DNA of 24,306 nt. Source: Planctomycetaceae bacterium. Lineage in GTDB: Bacteria > Planctomycetota > Planctomycetia > Pirellulales > UBA1268. The DNA lies in assembly GCA_005789975.1 (NCBI GenBank), contig SXWC01000152.1:1-24306 (forward strand), given 5' to 3'. The notes beneath the pieces are model-generated. The model worked only from the letters and a program-made list of their open reading frames with translations. It did not search any database and had not been told where the DNA came from. Below, one piece after another: positions 1 to 7,881 of the stretch. How positions within the stretch are numbered: the first letter of the stretch is position 1; every line of letters starts with the position of its first letter. The translations under genes and the position numbers were made by a program.

Positions 1-1
1 C

Positions 2-568
2 GGCGTCGGCATGGACATCGTGCGGACGAAGATCGCGTCGCTGAACGGGTCGGTCGACGTCGATTCCACGCCCGGCGTCGGCACCACCTTCACGCTCCGG
101 CTGCCGCTCACGCTGGCCATCTCGCGGTGCATGCTGTTTCGGTTCGGCGGCACCGCATTCGCGATTCCCGTGGAGCATTTGCTCGAGATCGTCACGGTGC
201 CCGAGGCGGCGGTCCTCGCCATCGCCGGGCGGCGGGTCTGCGACATCCGGGGAGAGTTTCTGCCCCTGGTGGAGATGCGCGACGTGTTCGCATGGCCGGG
301 CGGGCCGCCCGCCGCCGGGCCGTCCGTCGATGAGCCGCGGGCGGCCGCGCTCGTGATCCGGGCCGCCGGTCGGACGGCGGTGATCGGGGTGCCGACACTC
401 CTCGGCACCCGCGATCTCGTGATCAAGCCCCTCGACGACAACTTCCACCGCATCCGTGGCCTCGGCGGCGCAAGCGTGCTCGGCGACGGCGAAGTGTGTC
501 TGCTCATCGACGCCCCGGCGATGATCGACATGGCCCTGCGGCCACGATCCACGGAGCACGCGTCATGA
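2..568 (+). CDS. cheA: CheA chemotaxis histidine kinase, C-terminal part (5' end outside window)
   Basis: This is the C-terminal 188 residues of a CheA-type kinase, the cytoplasmic kinase that phosphorylates CheY from receptor arrays. The frame is open from base 2 and the gene starts upstream of the window. The first residues GVGMDIV and the later GTTFTLRLPLTLA are the end of the HATPase ATP-binding domain (G2 box region). They are followed by a CheW-like regulatory domain (about residues 40-180; FGGTAFAIPVEHLLEI, then IRGEFLPLVEMRDVF), which couples the kinase to CheW and receptors. The stop codon overlaps the start of cheC (ATGA), so the two are translationally coupled. An internal ATG at 11 lies inside the ATP-binding motif and is not a true start. 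The domain order is diagnostic; the phospho-transfer and dimerisation domains cannot be checked here. Confidence 0.95.
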   Translation, partial: GVGMDIVRTKIASLNGSVDVDSTPGVGTTFTLRLPLTLAISRCMLFRFGGTAFAIPVEHLLEIVTVPEAAVLAIAGRRVCDIRGEFLPLVEMRDVFAWPGGPPAAGPSVDEPRAAALVIRAAGRTAVIGVPTLLGTRDLVIKPLDDNFHRIRGLGGASVLGDGEVCLLIDAPAMIDMALRPRSTEHAS

Positions 569-1167
569 TCATTCCGGGCGATGAACACGCCGCCGTCTTC
601 CATGCCGGGGCCGCACGGGCCTCCCAGGCGCTCTCCGTCTGGCTCGGCCGTCCCGCGAGCGTCGTGGTGGATCGGCTGACGGCGGTGTCGCTCGCCGAGG
701 CGACCACGCTCCTCGGCGACGACGACAGTCCCGTGGCCGTGTGCGCGATGCAGGTCTCGGGCGGTGTGAGCGGCGTGCTCCTGCTCGCCTGCGACGACGC
801 CGCGGGTCTCACGCTCGCCGACCTCGTCCTGGAGCGCGACCCGGGCACGGCCGCCGGCTGGGGCGACCTGGAGCGATCGGCCGTCGTGGAGACCGCCAAC
901 ATCGTCGGCTGCGGCTACCTCAACGCGATCGCCGCCGGACTGGGGCAGGGGGGGAGTGCGGGAATCCTGCCGTCGCCGCCGTGGTTCGTCCGCGACTTTC
1001 CGGCCGCCGTGATGGAGGCCGCGGTGCTGGGGCAGGTGCCGGCGGCCGATGCCGTGGTGCTGGCGGCGACGGAGTTTCGCATCGCCGGGATGCCGGTGAA
1101 GTGCGGGCTCGTGTTCGTGCCCGACGCCGCCGGGCTCGGCGTGGTCGTCTCCGGCAGCGGGGGTTGA
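565..1167 (+). CDS. cheC: CheC-family CheY-P phosphatase, probably with one active site
   Basis: A 200-residue protein of the CheC/FliY/CheX family, which dephosphorylates CheY-P and binds CheD. The start ATG at 565 overlaps the cheA stop (ATGA). The fold is recognisable from the N-terminal helix ending in LGRPASVVVDRL and a second helix SAVVETANIVGCGYLNA. That second helix carries the S-x3-E-x2-N catalytic signature (S105, E109, N112). CheC normally has two such ExxN sites. The equivalent stretch of the first helix (about residues 8-26, FHAGAARASQALSVWLGR) has no ExxN, so the first site appears lost. The position between cheA and cheD supports the name. CheX is the alternative, but the neighbouring cheD favours CheC. 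Confidence 0.88.
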   Translation: MIIPGDEHAAVFHAGAARASQALSVWLGRPASVVVDRLTAVSLAEATTLLGDDDSPVAVCAMQVSGGVSGVLLLACDDAAGLTLADLVLERDPGTAAGWGDLERSAVVETANIVGCGYLNAIAAGLGQGGSAGILPSPPWFVRDFPAAVMEAAVLGQVPAADAVVLAATEFRIAGMPVKCGLVFVPDAAGLGVVVSGSGG

Positions 1168-1172
1168 TTGCC

Positions 1173-1667
1173 TTGATCACGCCCCCGGATCGCGCCGCGA
1201 GCTTTCATGCCGATGCGCTGGCGATCGGCGCGATCGGCCTCGTCCGCGACACCGGGGTGCTGCGGACGTTCGTCGGATCGTGCGTGGCCGTGGCGATCCA
1301 GGATCGCCGCAGGCGCCTCGCCGCGCTGGCACACGTGATGCTGCCCGCGGCGAACGGCCGCACGTCCCCCCCGGGCAAATACGCCGACACGGCGATCGCG
1401 GAGATGCTCCGGCTGTTGGAGGAAGCGGCGGGCGGGCCGCCATCGTGCACGGCCAAGCTCGCCGGCGGTGCGCGGATGTTCGCGTTCGGTTCGGGCACGC
1501 CGATCGGCGACCAGAACGTGGCGGCGGTCGAGCGGATCCTGGCGGCGGCGGGGATCCCGGTCACGGCCCGCGCCTGCGGCGGCGACTGCGGCCGGCGGGT
1601 GACGCTCGACATCGCCAGCGGACTGCTGACGGTGGAGACTGTCGGACACGGGGTCGAGACACTGTGA
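1173..1667 (+). CDS. cheD: CheD, chemoreceptor glutamine deamidase
   Basis: A 164-residue CheD. The family deamidates specific glutamines of methyl-accepting chemoreceptors and is controlled by binding CheC. The catalytic triad residues are visible: Thr32 (LRTFVGSC), Cys37 (GSCVAVAI) and His54 (LAHVMLP). No ATG lies near the N-terminus. I chose TTG 1173 because a G-run at 1159-1163 sits about 9 nt upstream. TTG 1164 would overlap the cheC stop (TTGA) and is the alternative, adding three residues. The gene follows cheC with only a 5-bp gap, matching the known CheC-CheD partnership. Confidence 0.93.
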   Translation: MITPPDRAASFHADALAIGAIGLVRDTGVLRTFVGSCVAVAIQDRRRRLAALAHVMLPAANGRTSPPGKYADTAIAEMLRLLEEAAGGPPSCTAKLAGGARMFAFGSGTPIGDQNVAAVERILAAAGIPVTARACGGDCGRRVTLDIASGLLTVETVGHGVETL

Positions 1668-1687
1668 GTGACAATGAGGAGAAACCG

Positions 1688-2128
1688 ATGAGCGAAGCCC
1701 CGGAACCGGCCGCGCGACCGCGACTGTTGATCGTGGACGACGCCTTGATCATGCGGATGCGGATCGCGGCCATCGCCCGCGAGTCGGGCTGGGAGGTGGT
1801 GGGCGAGGCGGACGATGGCGGTCAGGGCATCGATCGATACCGCGAACTGCGACCGGACCTCGTGACGCTCGACATCGTGATGCCGCACGTCGATGGCGTG
1901 GAGACGCTGCGGACGATCATGGCCGCCGACCCGCGGGCGCGGGTGGTGATGGTGAGCGCCGTCGATCAGCGGGCGAAGCTCATGGAGTGCATCGAGCTGG
2001 GCGCGGTCGATTTCGTGGTCAAGCCGTTCGACCGCAGCCGCCTGGGAGCCCTGTTCACAAAATATGCGACCGTGACCGCGAGGTCCGGCCTCGAGCCACC
2101 CCAGCCTCCGGCTCCCGACGATTCCTGA
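1688..2128 (+). CDS. cheY: CheY-like single-domain response regulator
   Basis: A 146-residue receiver-domain protein without an output domain. Acidic pocket Asp17-Asp18 (LLIVDDA), phospho-acceptor Asp62 (VTLDIVMP), switch Ser90 (VVMVSAV) and Lys112 (FVVKPF) are all in place. The core resembles CheY of CheC/CheD-type systems. About 20 Pro/Ala-rich residues follow the domain. ATG 1688 has a strong ribosome binding site, GAGGAG at 1676-1681, 6 nt upstream, so it can be expressed well although 20 bp separate it from cheD. It is the likely substrate of the upstream CheA and CheC, carrying the signal to the flagellar motor or another output. The cheY name is inferred from context. Confidence 0.9.
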   Translation: MSEAPEPAARPRLLIVDDALIMRMRIAAIARESGWEVVGEADDGGQGIDRYRELRPDLVTLDIVMPHVDGVETLRTIMAADPRARVVMVSAVDQRAKLMECIELGAVDFVVKPFDRSRLGALFTKYATVTARSGLEPPQPPAPDDS

Positions 2129-2606
2129 TGATTCGCTTGCAGGCCCGTGACCGACCGCCCGCGCGGATGCTGCCCGGGTATGTTCCGGTCGACCCAAAAG
2201 CATCTTCGCCCAAACCCTCTCGAGCCCCTCTTCTGCAAGCCCATGAGCCTGATTCATCACCGCTGGCTCGCCGAGCGGCTCCCTGAATGGGAGCGGGAGG
2301 GAATCATGCGGCGTCGTTCTTCTCGGCGAACAAGGAGACCGTGAGGGGCTACCCGTGCCCCGCGAGCCGGCGTTGCCGGCCAGCGCAGGCATGGATGCCG
2401 AAGCGCAGCCGGCATCGAGCGAACGGAGCCCAGGAGGGGCGGAGTGAGCGTCCGGCGACGGGGCATGGGTGGCCCCGAACCATCACCAGCCGGCGTCACC
2501 CACCAGAATCCCCAATCCGCGGGCAATCAACCCGTGGCCCGCGAGGCTCAACTGGGAGCCGGCTGAGCCGTCGCCGCACGGGGCCCGCTGCCCGCAGGGC
2601 CTCGCG
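2129..2606. other. Intergenic region, 478 bp, no gene seen
   Basis: No convincing gene lies between the CheY-like gene and the 3' end of the hydrolase. The region holds a short hairpin (GCTCCC 2278-2283 / GGGAGC 2289-2294, loop TGAAT) that could be a weak terminator for the chemotaxis operon but has no T-run. It also holds the 132-bp palindromic dispersed repeat listed separately. Open frames here have no recognisable content. Confidence 0.6.
2345..2476. repeat. Palindromic dispersed repeat, copy A (132 bp)
   Basis: The ends form an inverted repeat of about 18 bp: 2345-2362 against the reverse complement of 2459-2476, consensus GGGGCYACCCRTGCCCCG, 16/18 identical. The interior matches a second element at 12874-13013. 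Shared blocks are AGCCGGCGTTG, AGCGCAGCCGGCATCGAG (with a one-base offset) and GTCCGGCGACGGGGC. The element is non-coding. Two copies 10 kb apart, each bounded by long inverted repeats, suggest a MITE- or REP-like mobile element, or structured RNA or DNA of unknown role. Confidence 0.75.
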
Positions 2607-3431
2607 TCACTTTTGCCTGGCCCGCTCGATGAGGAAGTCGACGAGCGGCTGGCTGTGGAAGAACCCCTCCCAGAAGGAATGACCTTGGCCCGGGACGACG
2701 ATCAACGTCACCAACTCGCCCCGCCCCGCCGCCTCGTAGCGTTTCTTGAGTTCGGCCGAGTTGGGGCCGAGCGGCACGACCTTGTCGTCTTCACCATGGA
2801 TGATGCAGAAGGGCACGCCCCCCCGCGCCGCGACATCGATCCGCTCGATCGGACAGAGCGCCGCGGCCTGGGCCTCGAGTTGCTCGGGCGACAGACCATA
2901 GGCAGGTGCCGCCTGCGCGACGCCCGGATACGTCCGCCAGTCGTAGACGGGATAGATGCCGCCGACGCCCGCCGTGAGTTCGGGATGCGCGATCGCCCAG
3001 GCGCTCGCCCAAAGCCCACCGCGGCTGCGGCCGAGGACCGCGGGCTTCGACGAATAGCCCCGCCGCACCATCTCGGCGTGGAGAGCTTCGGCCGCCTTCA
3101 CGGCCTCAGGACTGCCGCAGGATTCACCCGTGTCGACACCCGCCACGGCCACTCCCGCGGCCAAGAACTGCTCGTGCATCCACTTTTCCGCCGCGTCCGG
3201 GTAGTCCGGAAGCGTGGGGGCATACAAAATCCAAGGCTTGGGCGTTTCGGCCGCCGAGGGGGCGGCGGGTGTCATGAGAAACGCCGTGCGGCCCTCCACC
3301 TCGAAAACCTCGCCCGGCAGGATCAGGTTTTTCTGGGGGCTGTTCCGGCCCGCATCCTCCGCCCGGGCGTGGAATCCGTAGGCAGTCGCCAGCAGGGTCG
3401 CGGCGGTCATGGCAAGCACCGGGAAAGTCAT
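2607..3431 (-). CDS. Exported alpha/beta hydrolase (dienelactone hydrolase / prolyl oligopeptidase-like)
   Basis: A 274-residue alpha/beta-hydrolase-fold enzyme; the substrate is not predictable. The first about 24 residues (MTFPVLAMTAATLLATAYGF, then HARAED) look like a signal peptide, so it probably acts outside the cytoplasmic membrane. The catalytic triad is readable: nucleophile Ser136 in GRSRGG (GxSxG), Asp216 in HGEDDKVVP and His251 in GQGHSFWEGF. ATG 3431 was chosen over starts at 3446 and 3491 because GGAGG lies 8 nt upstream and because it places the hydrophobic segment at the N-terminus. Two Cys (105, 193) might form a disulfide. It is divergent from the HAD gene at 3710. A carbohydrate or dipeptide ester hydrolase is possible; only the fold is secure. 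Confidence 0.85.
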   Translation of the reverse strand: MTFPVLAMTAATLLATAYGFHARAEDAGRNSPQKNLILPGEVFEVEGRTAFLMTPAAPSAAETPKPWILYAPTLPDYPDAAEKWMHEQFLAAGVAVAGVDTGESCGSPEAVKAAEALHAEMVRRGYSSKPAVLGRSRGGLWASAWAIAHPELTAGVGGIYPVYDWRTYPGVAQAAPAYGLSPEQLEAQAAALCPIERIDVAARGGVPFCIIHGEDDKVVPLGPNSAELKKRYEAAGRGELVTLIVVPGQGHSFWEGFFHSQPLVDFLIERARQK

Positions 3432-3709
3432 GGGCGAGGCCTCCATCTCGGGGAAAATCACTCTCGATAAGGACCGTGGAGAGGATAGCAACTCGCAAAG
3501 TCCGCTGCACGCAAACGACCCACGGTCGGTTCACGTTTTCGCCGTGCCGCGTTCCCGCACGGGCCTGGATTCGCACCGAACCAGCGCCATTCGCGAGCGG
3601 CTCCCCTCGTTTCGGGCGCCACGGTGAATCCGTTTGCCCACGGGGCTTTTCGGGCCGGGGGGGCGGCTGGGATACTCCTCCGGAAGAGTTGGCATCAGGG
3701 AGGAACCGC

Positions 3710-4537
3710 ATGACCGCGCCGCTTCGCACTGCGATCGTCTACGACTTCGACGGCACGCTCGCGCCGCGGAATCTGCCGGAGCACACCTTCCTCCCCGCGC
3801 TGGGCGTCGAGGAGCCCGAGACCTTCTGGGCCGATGTGAGGGAGGAGGCCTGCGCGGCCGACGGCTGCGAGATCCTCGCCTACATGCACCGCATGCTCGA
3901 GGTGGCGAAGGGGGCGGGCGTGGGCGTCACTCGCGAGCTGCTCCAGACCCACGGGCGGTGCGTGCCCCTGTTCGCCGGCGTGGAGGAGTGGTTCGGGGAA
4001 ATCGACGGCTACGGCCGCGAGAAGGGGCTGGCGATCGAGCACTACGTGATCTCATCGGGGATCCTCGAGATCATCGAGGGCTGCCGCATCTATCCGAGAT
4101 TCCGCAAGGTGTTCGCGTCGGCCTACGCCTACGACGAGGCGGGCCGGGCGAAGTGGCCGGCCAGCGCGATCAACTACACCAACAAGACGCAGTTTCTCTT
4201 TCGGATCAACAAGGGCATCGACAACGTCTGGGACAACTCGGCGATCAATGCCTGGCAGCCCAAGCGGGACCGGCCGATCCCGTTCTCGCGGATGGTGTTT
4301 CTGGGGGACGGCGACACCGACATTCCCTCGATGAAAATGGTGCGGCAGAAGGGGGGGCAGGCGGTGGCGGTGTTCGACCCCGAGCTGTTCGAGCAGCGAA
4401 AGTCGCAGGGCAGGCTCGAACGGCTGATCGCGGAGGACCGCGTGGACTATGTGGCGGCGGCCGACTACACGAGCGGATCGCTGCTCAGGGTCGTGGTCCG
4501 CGGGATCCTCGGCCGGATGGCTTTGCGGGCGGGATGA
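3710..4537 (+). CDS. HAD-superfamily phosphatase, phosphoserine-phosphatase-like
   Basis: A 275-residue cytoplasmic HAD hydrolase. Motif I is YDFDGTLAP (nucleophile Asp12, acid/base Asp14), motif II is VISSG (Ser115/116), motif III Lys is probably in YTNKTQF (Lys159), and motif IV is FLGDGDTDIPSMKM (Asp200/202/204). A helical cap lies between motifs I and II, as in the phosphoserine phosphatase-like (C1) subgroup. The stretch INYTNKTQFLFRINKG is characteristic of a conserved uncharacterised HAD family. The start ATG 3710 has GGGAGG at 3698-3703, 6 nt upstream. It is a single gene, divergent from the hydrolase and convergent with the beta-helix gene. The physiological substrate is unknown. Confidence 0.87.
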   Translation: MTAPLRTAIVYDFDGTLAPRNLPEHTFLPALGVEEPETFWADVREEACAADGCEILAYMHRMLEVAKGAGVGVTRELLQTHGRCVPLFAGVEEWFGEIDGYGREKGLAIEHYVISSGILEIIEGCRIYPRFRKVFASAYAYDEAGRAKWPASAINYTNKTQFLFRINKGIDNVWDNSAINAWQPKRDRPIPFSRMVFLGDGDTDIPSMKMVRQKGGQAVAVFDPELFEQRKSQGRLERLIAEDRVDYVAAADYTSGSLLRVVVRGILGRMALRAG

Positions 4538-4628
4538 GCCGCGGCATGGGCCGCTGTCACGCCGGGGAGTCAATGTGGTCGGCGGTCAGCATGAGCCCGC
4601 CGATGACGCGGAGCTCGCGCCCCGGGCA

Positions 4629-6857
4629 TCACCCGGGAACCGGCGGCTGCCGGGTGAGGCCGATCGCACCGCGGGTGTTGAGGTTGGCGGGAACGTTGTT
4701 TCCCAGCACGTTTTCGGCGAGCACCGAGCCGCGGCACCAGCCGGAGGCGAAAATGCCCCACGCCTTGTTCCCCGTGATGACGTTCACCGCTTCCGGTGCC
4801 GAACCACCCACGGTGATGCCACGGGCCCCCACGAGCCGTACGCCGCTCGATCCGTTGTCGGAGATCGTCGATGCCCGCACCGTCGTGCCCGAGAGCACGC
4901 CGGTCGCCAACAGCCCGAAGGCCCGGTTGAGGGCGATGGTGTTGCGGGCCTGACTCGACCCGATCGAGGCCCCGGTCGCCCCGTTCAAGAGCACGCCGGA
5001 CCCCGTATTGCCCAGGATCGTGCCGCCGAGCAGCACCAGATTGCGTGACTGCACGACCGTCAGGCCGTTGCCCTTGTTGCCGACGATCTCGTTGGCATAC
5101 CGCACGAGGGGCTTGGTGATGTCGGGAATGCCGCCGAGCGTGATGCCGGAGGTGCCCGGCCCCACGAAGATGCCCCCCGCGGCGTTCGGCAGTTTCGTGG
5201 CGGTGTCGATCGTCGTGCCCACGCCGAGCCCCACCCGCGTGTTGAACACGGTGTTGTCGTGCGCGGCGGCCTGGAACACGATCCCGAAGCCCTTGTTGGC
5301 CCCCACGTGCACGCTGAAGCCGCCGTCGGCCTGCTCGACCGAGGGCTGGAAGCCGCCGATCGCGATCTGCGTGGCGTTGCCCCCCACCACGATGCCGTTG
5401 CCGAGGTTCGGCAGCGGCCCCTCGATGTCGTAGGTGGTGCCCACCGCGGTGTCGGTCACCTCCGCCCCGCGCGCGTTGCCGAGGAACTCGATGCCGTTGC
5501 CGGCGTTGCCGCCGATCAGGCAGGTGCGGATCCGGTTCCAGGTGGAAGGGTCGACGAGGTTGAAGCCGGGATTGCTCGACGTCACGAGCACGCCTCCCGC
5601 CAGGTTCGCGGCCGCCCCGCCGAAGGCCGCCTGGCCCACGAAGTTGTTGAAGGAGAGCAGGCCGCCGGCGGTGTCGCGGACCTCGATGCCGTAGCGGCTG
5701 TTGCCGCTCATCACGTTGCCCAGCGGGATCTCGCCGCCGGCGTCGATCCGCCGGGAGGATCCGCTCACCAGCATGCCGTCGCCTCCGTTGGGCACCCGCG
5801 TGGCGTTGTTGGCCCCCAGGCCGAAGAAGCTGGCGTGCACGATCGTGTCGTTGGAGTCGGTGATCCGCAGGCCGTTGCCGCGGTTGCCCGAGACGACGTT
5901 GTAGAACACGAACGGATTCTGCACGGCGGTCGTGCCGAGCAGTTTGTTGCCATTCGCCCCGACGATCGCCACGCCGTCCTGCCAGTTGCCGAGCGGCACG
6001 TTGCCGGAGGCCGTCGTGCCGATGAAGTTGCCGCTGAGCGTGTTGTCGGTGGCGCCCCCGTCGATCCGCACGCCGCTGCCACGGTTTGCGGAGATCAGGT
6101 TGCCCTGCGGCGGCCTCGCGAACACGCCCTCGGTGGGATCGTTGCCGCCGGTGGCCACGCCGCCGATCAGGTTGCCCACGGCGCCCGCGGTGATCCAGAT
6201 GCCATGGCCCCGGTTGGCCAGAGGAATCCGGCCGGTGATGTCGGTGCCGATGTGATTCCCGGCCACCACGCTCGTGTCGCCCACGATCGTGATCCCGTTG
6301 CCGAGGTTGCCGCTGATCACGTTCGAGACGATGAACGAGTTGCCGACACTCGACCCGATCCGGGTGGAGACGACGCCGTCCTCGATCAGGATGCCGTCGC
6401 CGCGATTGGGCTCCACGGTGACTCCGTCACCCCACACCCCAACGCACGTGCCGGTGAACTCCGTGAAACTGTCGCCGACCGTGACGCCGGCACCGGCCGC
6501 GTCGACCAGCGAAAGCCCGGAGACATGCGTGCCCAGCGAGCCGGCGGCGAGCGTGAGACCGCGGGTGTTCTGGAAGTCGACACGGACGACCGGCTTGCCG
6601 GCGTAGCCCGGAGCCGTCGCGCCGTTGAAGATCGTGCCGTCGGTCACCGCCGGCAGCGGCGAGGCACCGACGCGGATCACTCCTGCCACGCTGAACTCGA
6701 TGGCGTCGTAGCCGCGGGCGGCGTTGGCGTCGAGGATCGCCTGCCGCAGCGAGCCCGCGCCGGAGTCGGCGAGCGTGCTCACGGTGAAGATGTTGGCGAC
6801 CAGCGCTCGGCGGGTCTCGAGGCGTTCGGGGCGGGCAAGACGGGTGACGCGATGCAT
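4629..6857 (-). CDS. Large parallel beta-helix surface protein with planctomycete LEPR-type N-terminus
   Basis: A 742-residue protein. Residues 1-22 (MHRVTRLARPERLETRRALV) are basic and carry a variant of the LEPRxLLA signature found at the N-termini of planctomycete extracellular proteins (Pfam family Planc_extracel). Next comes FTVSTLADSGAGSLRQAI, the usual opening of such repeat proteins. The rest is Gly/Asn/Val-rich with many turns of the type GNxISGNxGxGI, i.e. a right-handed parallel beta-helix (pectate-lyase or NosD-like). No catalytic cluster was recognised. ATG 6857 has GGAG 8 nt upstream; ATG 6911 is an alternative adding 18 residues. The C-terminus has no visible anchor or sorting motif. 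Likely cell-surface or secreted, role unknown (adhesion or polysaccharide binding is inference). Confidence 0.85.
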   Translation of the reverse strand: MHRVTRLARPERLETRRALVANIFTVSTLADSGAGSLRQAILDANAARGYDAIEFSVAGVIRVGASPLPAVTDGTIFNGATAPGYAGKPVVRVDFQNTRGLTLAAGSLGTHVSGLSLVDAAGAGVTVGDSFTEFTGTCVGVWGDGVTVEPNRGDGILIEDGVVSTRIGSSVGNSFIVSNVISGNLGNGITIVGDTSVVAGNHIGTDITGRIPLANRGHGIWITAGAVGNLIGGVATGGNDPTEGVFARPPQGNLISANRGSGVRIDGGATDNTLSGNFIGTTASGNVPLGNWQDGVAIVGANGNKLLGTTAVQNPFVFYNVVSGNRGNGLRITDSNDTIVHASFFGLGANNATRVPNGGDGMLVSGSSRRIDAGGEIPLGNVMSGNSRYGIEVRDTAGGLLSFNNFVGQAAFGGAAANLAGGVLVTSSNPGFNLVDPSTWNRIRTCLIGGNAGNGIEFLGNARGAEVTDTAVGTTYDIEGPLPNLGNGIVVGGNATQIAIGGFQPSVEQADGGFSVHVGANKGFGIVFQAAAHDNTVFNTRVGLGVGTTIDTATKLPNAAGGIFVGPGTSGITLGGIPDITKPLVRYANEIVGNKGNGLTVVQSRNLVLLGGTILGNTGSGVLLNGATGASIGSSQARNTIALNRAFGLLATGVLSGTTVRASTISDNGSSGVRLVGARGITVGGSAPEAVNVITGNKAWGIFASGWCRGSVLAENVLGNNVPANLNTRGAIGLTRQPPVPG

Positions 6858-6913
6858 CGGGAAGGCTCCGGGGAGGTGACGGAGCGTGACACGGGGACCA
6901 GCCGTGTGCAAAT

Positions 6914-6941
6914 CGCCGGTGGTACGTCGCCGGTGGTACGC
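6914..6941. repeat. Two perfect tandem 14-bp copies upstream of the beta-helix gene
   Basis: TCGCCGGTGGTACG occurs twice in a row (6914-6927 and 6928-6941), about 57-85 bp upstream of the beta-helix gene start at 6857. The location would suit a regulator-binding site, but it may simply be a chance duplication. The upstream region 6858-7155 otherwise holds no gene. Confidence 0.6.
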
Positions 6942-7135
6942 CGCGTTTCAGCCTGAAGGCCCGGTCGCGTGAGCGATGGCAGCGGCGTCGCTCGTGCCGC
7001 AGGCTCGGGGCTGTCCATGCCCTGCCGCCGGACGCCCGTGTCGGGCAGCATGCCCGCGCGTGCGATGCTCAACGAGGGGTCGGCCAAAGAGACTTCGGCA
7101 GGCTCCGGCCCCCCGGCTGATCACGCTGGCCCGAT

Positions 7136-7162
7136 GGTCACGCTGGTCACGCTGGTCACGCC
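7136..7162. repeat. Three 9-bp tandem repeats (GGTCACGCT) at the sulfotransferase 3' end
   Basis: GGTCACGCT is repeated three times at 7136-7162; the last copy ends in C instead of T. The third copy supplies the stop codon (TCA at 7156-7158, read as TGA) of the sulfotransferase-like gene on the minus strand. Probably slippage-derived. Confidence 0.6.
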
Positions 7163-7881
7163 GCCCGCGACAGCCGGGGCCCGTCGCCCCGCACGAGCAC
7201 GGCGTCGGCCTCGTCGTAATACCAGCGGAAATGATTCCGCACCTCGAACATGAGGCCGCCCGCTTCGGCAAAATAGGGGCCGAGGTCCCGTTGGTCGCCC
7301 GGGGCGGCGTTGTGCCGCCCGAGCCTCACCGGAGGCTCGATGCCGAACTCCCGGCAGACCGCGGCCAGGCCCGGCTCGAGCGACCTGAAATCGATCAGCC
7401 TGGTCGTGGGCCAGGCGACGCCTCCGACGTCGAAGTAGGTGTCGTAGTTGCAAAGCAGCCGATCACAGACGGCCAGCCGCAGGAAGTCGCGGAATGTGCC
7501 CGTGCGGGCGCTGCGGATGAGGTCCGCATCCGGCTCCTGCTCGAAGTCGTACCGCCGCCAATACTCATAGAGCGAGACGAGCATCTCGAAGGGCTCACGG
7601 ACCACGCCGATGATCCTGAGGTCGCACCGCTCCAGGCGGGTCATGACGCGGGGCGCAAGCTGCCTGGCGAATCGGAGGCACTCGCGGAGGACCTTGGGCC
7701 GCGTCGACCGGCCCGCCACGAGATTGAGCTGCTCGAGCGACTCCCGCACGGGCGTGTGGTAGCTGCCGGGATCCGAATAGGCGGCGTCCGGGAACCGGTC
7801 GCGGAACCAGGCGATCAGCGAGGAGCCCGCCGTCTTCGGGTAGTGGGCGAAGGCGACTTGTTCCGCCGGGCTGTTGAGCAT
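7156..7881 (-). CDS. Sulfotransferase-like protein
   Basis: A 241-residue protein resembling PAPS-dependent sulfotransferases. The N-terminal FAHYPKTAGSSLIAWFRD fits the 5'-phosphosulfate-binding loop (PKTAGxSS, residues 15-21). The later VVREPFEMLVSLYEYW fits the 3'-phosphate-binding R-x-P...S element. The acceptor is unknown: carbohydrate, lipid or small molecule are all possible. ATG 7881 was chosen because it puts the PKTAGSS loop at the usual distance from the N-terminus. The frame stays open upstream to 8145, but that part is Pro/Gly/Arg-rich and encoded by the 11-bp repeats, so it is probably not translated. No good ribosome binding site is visible. It lies downstream of the ligase gene on the same strand, 301 bp away. 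Confidence 0.78.
   Translation of the reverse strand: MLNSPAEQVAFAHYPKTAGSSLIAWFRDRFPDAAYSDPGSYHTPVRESLEQLNLVAGRSTRPKVLRECLRFARQLAPRVMTRLERCDLRIIGVVREPFEMLVSLYEYWRRYDFEQEPDADLIRSARTGTFRDFLRLAVCDRLLCNYDTYFDVGGVAWPTTRLIDFRSLEPGLAAVCREFGIEPPVRLGRHNAAPGDQRDLGPYFAEAGGLMFEVRNHFRWYYDEADAVLVRGDGPRLSRAA

Noticed and set aside
2278..2294. Hairpin GCTCCC/GGGAGC as terminator of the chemotaxis operon
   Set aside because: Only 6 bp of stem and no T-run; 150 bp beyond the last stop codon. Mentioned only inside the intergenic entry.
5259..6956. 565-codon open frame on + over the beta-helix gene
   Set aside because: It is antisense to the LEPR-type protein, whose N-terminal signature, ribosome binding site and repeat structure are convincing; the + frame has only low-complexity sequence.
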